The position numbers and the translations under genes are program-made. Shown piece after piece: positions 1 through 5,198 of a stretch of DNA of 5,617 bases. This DNA comes from an uncultured Caulobacter sp. (GTDB lineage: Bacteria > Pseudomonadota > Alphaproteobacteria > Caulobacterales > Caulobacteraceae): NCBI RefSeq assembly GCF_937900395.1, contig NZ_CALCDX010000220.1, positions 1 through 5,617 of the forward strand, given 5' to 3'. Positions within the stretch are counted from its first letter, which is position 1. Every line of letters starts with the position of its first letter. The notes beneath the pieces were generated by a model. It was given only the letters and a program-made list of their open reading frames with translations. It had not been told where the DNA came from and did not search any database.

Positions 1-304
1 GCGCCTGCACCGCCGCCTTCATCACCTGGGGCTCGGCGTGGACGGTCAGGAGGTCGCAGCCGCTCTGGGCCAGGACGCGGGCCGAACGCTCGACCGTGGC
101 GCCGATGTCGTGGAGCTTCCAGTCGAGGAAGATCGACTTGCCGCCGGCCTTCAGCTCGCGGGCCAGGGTCATGCCGTCGCTGGCCAGCAGCTCCAGGCCG
201 ATCTTGTAGAAGCTGACCGCGTCGCCCAGGCGCTCGACCATGTCGCGGGCTTCCTCGACGGTGGGCAGGTCGAGCGGCACGATCAGGCGCGGGTCGGCGG
301 TCAT
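1..304 (-). CDS. pyrF: Orotidine-5'-phosphate decarboxylase, N-terminal part (cut by window edge)
   Basis: The enzyme decarboxylates OMP to UMP, the last step of de novo pyrimidine synthesis, in the cytoplasm. The first 101 residues are visible and read as the start of an OMP decarboxylase TIM barrel. The first strand carries IVPLDLP with D12. Strand two carries FYKIGLELL with K34. The family's catalytic D-x-K-x-x-D array is present in FLDWKLHDIGATV as D61, K63 and D66, followed by the LLTVHAE strand near residues 85-91. The start is the ATG at 304-302, which places D12 where the family expects it. The ribosome-binding site is weak (ACTAAAAG just before the ATG). The gene diverges from the MarC gene across 86 bp. 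The C-terminal half, including the phosphate-binding loop, lies outside the window. The family call is secure from the catalytic motif; nothing looks broken in the visible part. Confidence 0.95.
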   Translation of the reverse strand, partial: MTADPRLIVPLDLPTVEEARDMVERLGDAVSFYKIGLELLASDGMTLARELKAGGKSIFLDWKLHDIGATVERSARVLAQSGCDLLTVHAEPQVMKAAVQA

Positions 305-390
305 CTTTTAGTCCCCGGGGTTGGCGCGCGCGACGGTCCGCCCTAGGAAGAGGCGAAGCTTGGGCGCGATCTGAAAGGTAGGGACGTCGA
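305..390. promoter_or_regulatory. Divergent intergenic region between pyrF and marC
   Basis: This 86-bp gap must hold the start signals for two diverging genes unless one is transcribed from inside its neighbour. I see a CCCCGGGG palindrome at 313-320, an alternating GC run near 324-331 and a CCTAGG palindrome at 342-347. A TTGGCG at 321-326 followed 15 bp later by CCTAGG only loosely resembles an alphaproteobacterial housekeeping promoter. No convincing -35/-10 pair can be assigned in either direction, so the promoter role is inferred from gene orientation alone. Confidence 0.4.
376..384 (+). promoter_or_regulatory. Ribosome-binding site of the MarC-family gene
   Basis: AGGTAGGGA ends six bases before the ATG at 391. 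It is purine-rich, partly complementary to the 16S rRNA tail and correctly spaced, which supports 391 as the start rather than a downstream methionine. Confidence 0.6.
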
Positions 391-1089
391 ATGACCGAGG
401 CCAAACTCGCCGTCAACTTCTTCGTCGCGCTGTTCGCCCTGATCGACCCGATCGGCAACGTGCCGCTGTTCGCCGCCGCCACCCTGGGCGCGGCCGCGGC
501 CGGGCGGCGGATGGTGGCCGTCTATATCGGCCTGTTCATGACCGCGTTCCTGATCTTCTTCTATTTCACGGGCGTGGGGCTCTTGGCCTTCTTCGGCATC
601 TCGATGCCGGCCTTCCGGATCGCCGGCGGCATCATCCTGTTCATTCTCGGCCTGGACATGGTGCGCGACGACTTCACCACCATGTTCGCCGACGCCGCCG
701 AGGGGCTGGAGGACCAGTCGCCCCGAGCCTATGCCCGCAAGCGGTTCGAGCGGCTGATCGTGCCGTTCGCCATGCCGTTGCTGATCGGGCCGGGCGCGAT
801 CTCGACCGTGATCATCTACGCCGCCGAGGCCAAGCCCCTGGGCCTGGCCGGGGCCGGCATCGGGGTGGCGGTGATCGCCGCCGTCTCGCTGGTCGTGGTG
901 GCCGCCTTCTGGGCCGCGCCGCTGATCAGCCGGGCGCTGGGTCGGATCGGCATGAGCATCGTGGTGCGGGTGCTGGGCCTCATCCTCTGCGCCCTGGCGG
1001 TGCAGTTCGTGATCGTCGGCGTCGGCGACGCCACGCGCGGCCTGGTGCGCGCCGACGCCAAGGCGCCCTACGCCGCGAACCATAAGTAG
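391..1089 (+). CDS. MarC-family (UPF0056) integral membrane protein
   Basis: This 232-residue inner-membrane protein belongs to the MarC/UPF0056 family. About six hydrophobic segments are visible, near residues 6-26, 43-62, 64-90, 122-143, 152-173 and 187-212, with a charged loop of about 30 residues in the middle (91-121). Family hallmarks are ALIDPIGNVPLF in helix one (15-27) and FAMPLLIGPGAIST (126-139) opening the second half. The two halves resemble each other in placing a Pro-Gly motif early, consistent with an internally duplicated fold. The length is close to the usual 200-230 residues. Despite the name, E. coli MarC has been shown not to account for multiple antibiotic resistance, and the transported substrate, if any, is unknown. 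The start is supported by an AGGTAGGGA box. The gene lies 46 bp upstream of ubiH on the same strand, so the two may be co-transcribed. The family assignment is firm; the function is open. Confidence 0.93.
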   Translation: MTEAKLAVNFFVALFALIDPIGNVPLFAAATLGAAAAGRRMVAVYIGLFMTAFLIFFYFTGVGLLAFFGISMPAFRIAGGIILFILGLDMVRDDFTTMFADAAEGLEDQSPRAYARKRFERLIVPFAMPLLIGPGAISTVIIYAAEAKPLGLAGAGIGVAVIAAVSLVVVAAFWAAPLISRALGRIGMSIVVRVLGLILCALAVQFVIVGVGDATRGLVRADAKAPYAANHK

Positions 1090-1099
1090 GCGCCTGCAC

Positions 1100-1129
1100 T
1101 GGACAGGCCTGGGAGACGGGGCCCATATC
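1100..1129 (+). promoter_or_regulatory. Possible leaderless promoter for ubiH
   Basis: TGGACA (1100-1105) and CATATC (1124-1129) are separated by 18 bp, and the second box ends six bases before the ubiH ATG at 1136. Transcription would then start at or next to the A of the ATG, giving a leaderless mRNA, a common arrangement in Caulobacter. This would also explain why no Shine-Dalgarno sequence precedes the gene. The boxes match the consensus only partly, so this is a suggestion. Read-through from marC is the alternative. Confidence 0.25.
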
Positions 1130-1135
1130 CCCGTC
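1115..1135 (+). promoter_or_regulatory. Perfect hairpin abutting the ubiH start codon
   Basis: GACGGGG (1115-1121) and CCCCGTC (1129-1135) are exact inverted repeats around a 7-base loop (CCCATAT), and the right arm ends at the base before the ATG at 1136. If present in the mRNA, a 7-bp stem with five G-C pairs would sit in the ribosome entry zone, and no Shine-Dalgarno sequence is visible around it. No T-run follows, so it does not look like an intrinsic terminator. The structure is certain as sequence; a regulatory role is speculative. Confidence 0.4.
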
Positions 1136-2386
1136 ATGCGCGCTTACGATGCCGATGTGATCATCGCGGGCGCCGGCATGGCCGGCGCCACCCTGGCCCT
1201 GGCCCTGAAGTCCGGCGGCCTCAAGCCCCTGCTGGTCGATCCCCAGCCGTTCGACGCCCAGCTGGCGCCGACCTTCGACGGGCGCAGTTCGGCCATCGCC
1301 TATTCCTCGTTCCGCCAGTGGCGGGCGATCGGCGCCGGCGAGAGCCTTGAGCCCCACGCCCAGCGCATCGAGCAGATCCTGGTCACCGACGGCAGGACGC
1401 CCGGCGCGGCGGCCCGCAAGCCGTCGGCCTCGTTCCTGCGCTTCGACTCCAGCGAGATTTCCGGCCGCATCGGGGGCGAGCCGCTGGGCTACCTCGTCGA
1501 GAACCGCCAGATCCGCGCGGCCCTGTCCAAGGCGGTGATCGAGAAAGAGATCCCGGTCATCGCCCCGATGGCGGCCAAGAATCTCGAGGTCACCGCCGGC
1601 GAAGCGCGCCTGATCCTGTCCGACGGTCGCGCCCTGACCGCCCCGCTCGCGGTCAGCGCCGAGGGGCGTGGGTCGGTCCTGCGCCAGGCGGCCGGCATCG
1701 GCCATATCGGCTGGGGCTATGGCCAGAGCGGCGTCGTCTGCACCGTCAAGCTGGAGCGCCCGCACGAGGGCGTCGCGCACGAATATTTCCTGCCCAGCGG
1801 CCCGTTCGCCATCCTGCCCCTGACCGAGCAGCGGGCCAGCCTGGTCTGGACCGAGAGCACGGCGCGCGGCGAGGCCTTGCGCCACGCCTCGCCGGAGATG
1901 TTCCACGCCCACCTGATGCGCCGGTTCGGCGACTTCCTGGGTCGGGTCGAGGTGGTGGGGCCGACCTTCGTCTACCCGCTGTCGCTGCTGCTGGCCGAGC
2001 GGATGACCGCCCCGCGCCTGGCGTTGATCGGCGACGCCGCCCACGGGGTGCACCCGATCGCCGGGCAGGGTCTGAACCTGGGCCTCAAGGACGCGGCGGC
2101 GCTGGCCGAGGTGCTGGTCGAGGCCGTGCGCAACGGCGAGGACATCGGCGCCGAGGCGGTGCTGGAGCGCTACGCCCGCTGGCGCCGGTTCGACACCGTG
2201 ACCAACGCGATGGCCTTCGACGCCTTCGTGCGGATCTTCTCGAATGACAACCCGCTTTTGCGCGCGGCGCGCGGCGCGGGTCTGGCGGTGGTCAACCGCA
2301 TTGCCCCGGCGCGGCGGTTCTTCATGCACGAGGCCGGCGGCGGGGTGGGCGACCTGCCGAAGTTGTTGCGGGGCGTGGCGCTTTAG
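1136..2386 (+). CDS. ubiH: UbiH/UbiF/COQ6-family FAD-dependent hydroxylase of ubiquinone biosynthesis
   Basis: This 416-residue flavoprotein monooxygenase most likely hydroxylates a ring position of a polyprenylated ubiquinone precursor using FAD, NAD(P)H and O2 at the inner membrane face. The N terminus has the Rossmann motif GAGMAG (12-17) behind a hydrophobic strand. A second FAD motif, LIGDAAHGVHPIAGQGLNLG (297-316), contains the ubiH/COQ6 signature HPxAGQGxNxGxxD, complete through D319. The middle motif, usually ADGxxS, reads AEGRGS (175-180), a conservative Asp-to-Glu change. The length is typical of the family, about 380-420 residues. The ATG at 1136 puts the Rossmann glycines at the usual distance from the N terminus, although no Shine-Dalgarno is seen. 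The regiospecificity (C1, C5 or C6; UbiH, UbiF, UbiL or COQ6) cannot be read from sequence alone, so the symbol is a family label. The stop overlaps the convergent neighbour by 4 bp. Confidence 0.9.
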   Translation: MRAYDADVIIAGAGMAGATLALALKSGGLKPLLVDPQPFDAQLAPTFDGRSSAIAYSSFRQWRAIGAGESLEPHAQRIEQILVTDGRTPGAAARKPSASFLRFDSSEISGRIGGEPLGYLVENRQIRAALSKAVIEKEIPVIAPMAAKNLEVTAGEARLILSDGRALTAPLAVSAEGRGSVLRQAAGIGHIGWGYGQSGVVCTVKLERPHEGVAHEYFLPSGPFAILPLTEQRASLVWTESTARGEALRHASPEMFHAHLMRRFGDFLGRVEVVGPTFVYPLSLLLAERMTAPRLALIGDAAHGVHPIAGQGLNLGLKDAAALAEVLVEAVRNGEDIGAEAVLERYARWRRFDTVTNAMAFDAFVRIFSNDNPLLRAARGAGLAVVNRIAPARRFFMHEAGGGVGDLPKLLRGVAL

Positions 2387-2775
2387 TCAGCTTTGCTAGC
2401 GCGCCTGATCGACGTTGCGACAATAGCGACGACGCCAACGACGAGCGCGATGTCTGCCCCCAGAGATAGTCCGGTTATCCAAGCGGGATAGGACTGCTTC
2501 GGCCAAGGCCAGAGCACGATGGCCATGGCGTGGACCGCCGTTGTGCAGGCTATGGTGGCCCAGAACCAGGGTTCGCGTCGTAGGGGCCAGTAAGTTCGAA
2601 CGGCAAATCCTATGGCGGCCGTGGAGGTCCAGGCCAGCTGACCAATGGCCGGTAAGCCGAGCCTGTCGAAGAGGAACAGCAGCGGCGCGGATAGGCCAAT
2701 GATGAGGAGACCCCACCACTTGGGGAAGCGCTCGAAGATCGAGTCTTCTCGCAGATCGAATGGCCGCTGGGGCAT
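2383..2775 (-). CDS. Small four-helix membrane protein of unknown function
   Basis: This 130-residue protein is not one I recognise. A short charged N terminus (1-18, including REDSIFERFPKWW) leads into four hydrophobic stretches near residues 21-37, 43-59, 68-89 and 100-121. It closes with a basic-then-acidic tail (SIRRASKAD). By charge both ends are probably cytoplasmic, with RREP between helices two and three. The start is the ATG at 2775-2773, the first possible start after the Trm112-like stop 11 bp upstream. There is no good Shine-Dalgarno, so translation may be coupled to the upstream gene. An in-frame start at 2925 would run across the Trm112-like gene and is less likely. G+C counted by hand over 2401-2760 is about 62%, against about 72% over 1801-1980 in ubiH, so its composition differs from its neighbours. 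The last four bases overlap the end of ubiH in a tail-to-tail arrangement. Confidence 0.75.
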   Translation of the reverse strand: MPQRPFDLREDSIFERFPKWWGLLIIGLSAPLLFLFDRLGLPAIGQLAWTSTAAIGFAVRTYWPLRREPWFWATIACTTAVHAMAIVLWPWPKQSYPAWITGLSLGADIALVVGVVAIVATSIRRASKAD

Positions 2776-2786
2776 GGGTTGGAGCG

Positions 2787-2984
2787 CTAAGCCTCCAGCT
2801 CCCGCGCCTCTTCCGGCAGCATGATCGGCACGCCGTCGCGGATCGGGTAGGCCAGCTTGGCCGAGCGGCTGATCAGTTCGCCGGCGGCGCGGTCGTACTC
2901 CAGCGGAGCCCGGGTCACCGGGCACACCAGCACTTCCAAAAGGCGCGGATCGACATCGACGGGGGGCGGGGCGGCTTGGGTCAT
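2787..2984 (-). CDS. Trm112-like (UPF0434) small protein lacking most zinc ligands
   Basis: This 65-residue protein matches the bacterial Trm112/UPF0434 pattern: LLEVLVCPVTRAPLEYD (15-31), then LISRSAKLAYPIRDGVPIML (37-56) and an acidic PEEAREL tail. In eukaryotes and archaea Trm112 activates methyltransferases acting on tRNA, rRNA and release factors. The role of the short bacterial form is not well defined, and a partner here cannot be read from sequence. Zinc-binding members carry CPxC and CxxC pairs. Here only C21 survives; the second position is T24 and the later pair is replaced by the SRSAK region, so a four-cysteine zinc site cannot form. The fold may persist without metal. The ATG at 2984 is 9 bp after the stop of the Lon-N gene, with an ACAGG box overlapping that gap, which suggests coupled translation. 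The next gene follows after 11 bp. The family is clear; the function is not. Confidence 0.9.
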   Translation of the reverse strand: MTQAAPPPVDVDPRLLEVLVCPVTRAPLEYDRAAGELISRSAKLAYPIRDGVPIMLPEEARELEA

Positions 2985-2993
2985 GGCGCCTGT

Positions 2994-3659
2994 CTACTGA
3001 ATCGAGGTCGGCTCGTCATCGTCGTTTCCGGCCGCGTCGATCTCCAGCAACGCCGTAAGGGTCGCCTTGCGCTCGAAGATGGTCTCGGCCTCGAGCAGGG
3101 CCTGCTTTTCCATCGGGTCGAAGGGCAGGGCCATGGCCAGGCTGTTGATCAGGGCGTCGGAGGGGGCGCTCTCGGCGTCGCCCCAGTCGATGGCGAGGCC
3201 TCGGTGGTCCAGATAGCGCCGCAGGGCGGTCAGCAGCCGGTCGATGTCGGCGGCGGTGCGCTCCCCGGCCCCATCCTCGCGCAGGTCGGGCTCATAGGGC
3301 GTGAAGTCGGCGCGGACCTGCCGATAGGGCGTGCGCACCGGCAGCTCCTCGCCCGCCTTGAAGCGGCAGAGGCCCGTCAGGGTGATCAGATAGCGGCCGT
3401 CGCTGGTCTCGGCGAAGCTGGTCACGCGGCCGGCGCAGCCGACCGGCGCGAGGGCCGGGCGCTGATGGTCGCCCCCGGGCCTGGTCTGGATCATGCCGAT
3501 GATCCGCTCGCCGGACATGGCGTCGTCCAGCATGTTCAGATAGCGGGGCTCGAAGATGTTCAGCGGCAGCTGGCCGCCCGGCAGCAGCAGCACGCCGTCC
3601 AAGGGAAAGACCGGGATCACCAGGGGTAGGTCGCCAAGCTTTCGATAGACGGCCGGCAT
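2994..3659 (-). CDS. Lon N-terminal (substrate-binding) domain protein without protease
   Basis: This 221-residue cytoplasmic protein is built of the LON substrate-recognition domain alone. The opening VIPVFPLDGVLLLPGGQLPL (14-33) followed by NIFEPRYLNM (34-43) is the domain signature. GCAGRVTSF (74-82) and DGRYLITLTGLCRF (87-100) are the conserved beta-strand block. The rest (about 136-208) is predicted mainly helical and ends in an acidic tail. There is no AAA+ ATPase and no Ser-Lys peptidase, so it cannot degrade protein itself. Free-standing LON-domain proteins of this size are common in alphaproteobacteria and are often mislabelled as Lon protease. Their role is not established; binding unfolded or specific protein segments is inferred from the domain. 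The ATG at 3659 follows a good GGAGA box. The gene sits 22 bp after cnoX and 9 bp before the Trm112-like gene, so it is probably co-transcribed with both. Confidence 0.93.
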   Translation of the reverse strand: MPAVYRKLGDLPLVIPVFPLDGVLLLPGGQLPLNIFEPRYLNMLDDAMSGERIIGMIQTRPGGDHQRPALAPVGCAGRVTSFAETSDGRYLITLTGLCRFKAGEELPVRTPYRQVRADFTPYEPDLREDGAGERTAADIDRLLTALRRYLDHRGLAIDWGDAESAPSDALINSLAMALPFDPMEKQALLEAETIFERKATLTALLEIDAAGNDDDEPTSIQ

Positions 3660-3663
3660 GGAG

Positions 3664-3668
3664 TCTCC
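3664..3668 (-). promoter_or_regulatory. Ribosome-binding site of the Lon-N domain gene
   Basis: GGAGA, read on the minus strand, lies four to five bases before the ATG at 3659, inside the 22-bp gap after the cnoX stop. It is the clearest Shine-Dalgarno among the leftward genes and fixes the start of the Lon-N protein. Confidence 0.6.
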
Positions 3669-3681
3669 GTGGGCTGAAACC

Positions 3682-4590
3682 TTAGCTGAACAGGATCGAG
3701 GACAGTTTCCGCCGCCCTTGCTTGGCGACTTCCGAGGTCGGGCCGGCGGCTTCGAACACGGTCAGCAGCTGCTTGCGGGCGGCCTCGTCGTTCCACGTAC
3801 GGTCGCGGGCGATGATGGTCAGAAGATGGTCGGCGGCCGCCTGCAGCTGGCCGGCGCCGGCCAGGGCCTTGGCCAGTTCGAAGCGGGCCTCGTGGTCGTC
3901 GGGATCGGCGGCCAGGCGCTGTTCGAAGGCGGCGGTCTCGGACGGAGCCTCCTGGGCCAGGGCCAGGGCGGCGCGGGCGGCGTCGAGGTCGGGGTCCTTG
4001 GCGTCGGCGGGGGCCATGGCTGCGACCTCGGCCGCGCCTTCCAGGTCGCCGCCAATCAGATAGGCGCGCGCCATGCCGCCGATGGCCTTGATGTTGGTCG
4101 GATCGACTTGCAGAGCCTGGGCGAAGGCCTGGGCCGCGCCGCCGACGTCGCCGATCTCCAGCGACTCCTTGCCCAGCGCGATCAGCTCGTCGAGCGGGCT
4201 TTCGCCGCCGCCGGCCTTGGCCAGCTTCTCGACGAAGGCCTTGACCTGGCTCTCGGGCAGAGCGCCCTGGAAGGCGTCCACCGGGCGGCCGTCGACGAAC
4301 GCGTAGACGGTCGGGATCGACTGCACGCGCAGCTGGCCGGCGAAGCCCGGATTGGCGTCGACGTCGATCTTCACCAGCTTCACGGCGCCGTTGGCGGCGT
4401 TGACGACTTTTTCCAGAGAAGGCGTCAGCTGCCGGCACGGCCCGCACCAGGTCGCCCAGAAATCGACGATGACGGGCTGGGTCTTCGACGCCTCGATGAC
4501 GTCGGCCATGAAGGTGGCGTCCGAGCCATCCTTGATGTGTTCGCTCTTGCCCGAGGCGGGGGCGGCGGGCTTTTCGCCGATCAGGGACAT
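3682..4590 (-). CDS. cnoX: CnoX/YbbN-type chaperedoxin: thioredoxin domain fused to TPR-like repeats
   Basis: This 302-residue cytoplasmic protein has a thioredoxin domain (about 20-125) followed by an alanine-rich helical TPR-like region (about 132-295). The active site is VDFWATWCGPCRQLTP (42-57), with both redox cysteines C49 and C52. The cis-proline loop is SIPT (91-94). Repeat units are visible as GDVGGAAQAFAQALQVDPTN (147-166), then GDLEGAAEVA and GQLQAAADHL. This is the YbbN/CnoX architecture. E. coli CnoX has lost the CxxC and acts as a hypochlorite-activated holdase, whereas the C. crescentus protein is reported to be a redox-active, constitutively active chaperone. The intact CGPC here fits the latter. 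Generic annotation may call it thioredoxin or trxA, but it is nearly three times the length of TrxA. The ATG at 4590 has a GAGAGA box four bases upstream. It heads a tight cluster with the Lon-N and Trm112-like genes, which fits a protein-quality-control theme. Confidence 0.92.
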   Translation of the reverse strand: MSLIGEKPAAPASGKSEHIKDGSDATFMADVIEASKTQPVIVDFWATWCGPCRQLTPSLEKVVNAANGAVKLVKIDVDANPGFAGQLRVQSIPTVYAFVDGRPVDAFQGALPESQVKAFVEKLAKAGGGESPLDELIALGKESLEIGDVGGAAQAFAQALQVDPTNIKAIGGMARAYLIGGDLEGAAEVAAMAPADAKDPDLDAARAALALAQEAPSETAAFEQRLAADPDDHEARFELAKALAGAGQLQAAADHLLTIIARDRTWNDEAARKQLLTVFEAAGPTSEVAKQGRRKLSSILFS

Positions 4591-4692
4591 CGGGTCTCTC
4601 GTCTACGGTACTGGGGCAGGAAACGCTTCAGCCGCAAAGATGGTCCCTGGCGAGCGTCGGCGCAATGATGCGTTCGCTTGACAGCGCGGCGA
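4591..4692 (-). promoter_or_regulatory. Gap between the prolyl-tRNA editing gene and cnoX
   Basis: This 102-bp spacer is the only place on the leftward strand wide enough to hold a separate promoter for the cnoX cluster. Read leftward it contains two TTGCG motifs but no well-matched -10 at proper distance. A weak inverted repeat (GCGAACG paired with CGCTCGC, one mismatch, 14-base loop) lies near its start and has no T-run, so I do not call a terminator. A GAGAGACC box ends two bases before the cnoX ATG. Confidence 0.35.
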
Positions 4693-5196
4693 TCAGACGA
4701 CGGCCATGGCCTCGAAGTCGACGATCATCGGCTCGATCCCCAGCGCAGTCAGGAACCTGCGGAAGCCCGCCTGGCTGACGGCCGTGGTGGCGTCGTTCTT
4801 CAGCGGGTGGAAGTTGACCGGATCGCTGTCGGCCAGGGCCTTGTCCAGCACGAAGCGCACGCGCTTTTCCGTATCGTTGATCAGGCCGAAGGCGGTGACC
4901 GAGCCCGGCGTCACGCCCAGCGTCTCCAGCATCATCGCCTCGGGGCCGAACGACAGCCGGCCCGAGCCGATCACGTGGTGCAGCTTCTTCAGGTCGATCT
5001 TCGTCTCGCCCAGGGCCGAGATCAGCCACAGCTGGCCCTTGGCGTCCTTAAGGAACAGGTTCTTGGTGTGGCCCCCGGGCAGGGTGGCCTTGATCTCCAA
5101 CCCCTCCTCGACGCGGAACACCGGCGGGTGGTCCAGGGTCTTGTGGTCGACCCCGTGGGCGTCGAAGAAGGCGAACAGGTCGGCTCTGGTCTTCAT
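4693..5196 (-). CDS. proX: Prolyl-tRNA editing protein, ProXp-ala type (YbaK/ProRS-INS family)
   Basis: This 167-residue single-domain protein probably hydrolyses Ala-tRNA(Pro), clearing alanine wrongly attached by prolyl-tRNA synthetase. It has the YbaK-like fold pattern. HPPVFRVEEGLE (23-34) is followed by PGGHTKNLFLKD (40-51), holding K45 and N46, then KGQLWLISAL. The later block VNFHPLKNDATTAVS (127-141) is the typical C-terminal signature of the ProXp-ala/PrdX branch. In C. crescentus, whose ProRS has only a shortened editing insertion, free-standing ProXp-ala with K45 is known to do this job. The same number here supports both the assignment and the ATG at 5196. The length is normal for the family. 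An AGAGAGA box precedes the ATG by four bases. The gene diverges from the DUF6065-type gene. The 102-bp gap to cnoX leaves co-transcription possible but unproven. Other YbaK-branch specificities, such as Cys-tRNA(Pro), are less likely. Confidence 0.9.
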   Translation of the reverse strand: MKTRADLFAFFDAHGVDHKTLDHPPVFRVEEGLEIKATLPGGHTKNLFLKDAKGQLWLISALGETKIDLKKLHHVIGSGRLSFGPEAMMLETLGVTPGSVTAFGLINDTEKRVRFVLDKALADSDPVNFHPLKNDATTAVSQAGFRRFLTALGIEPMIVDFEAMAVV

Positions 5197-5198
5197 GC

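Noticed and set aside
1092..1108. Inverted repeat GCCTG/CAGGC after the MarC gene as a terminator
   Set aside because: The stem is only 5 bp with a 7-base loop and no T-run follows, so intrinsic termination is unlikely.
343..1137. A 264-codon open frame on the minus strand opposite the MarC gene
   Set aside because: The product is a low-complexity His/Asp/Gly/Arg-rich sequence, antisense to a clear membrane-protein gene; it is a codon-bias shadow.
980..2329. A 449-codon open frame on the minus strand opposite ubiH
   Set aside because: It is antisense to a gene with complete FAD motifs. Its product is rich in Arg, Gly, Gln and Asp with no domain, as expected of a shadow frame in GC-rich DNA.
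2776..2925. Upstream ATG at 2925 as the start of the small membrane protein
   Set aside because: It would add 50 Arg/Pro/Gly-rich residues read from the Trm112-like gene in another frame. The ATG at 2775 follows that gene's stop directly and gives a sensible N terminus.
2760..3629. A 289-codon open frame on the plus strand opposite the Lon-N and Trm112-like genes
   Set aside because: It spans two well-supported antisense genes, shows no domain, and is Gly/Gln/Ala-rich shadow sequence.
2994..3659. Full Lon protease
   Set aside because: Only the N-terminal LON domain is present; there is no Walker A/B motif and no Ser-Lys peptidase region.
3617..4668. Long open frames on both strands over cnoX
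   Set aside because: The cnoX frame contains a full thioredoxin site and repeats. The others give Arg/Pro- or Gly/Leu/Gln-rich products without motifs.
4650..4680. Weak inverted repeat after proX as a terminator
   Set aside because: It has a mismatch, a 14-base loop and no T-run.
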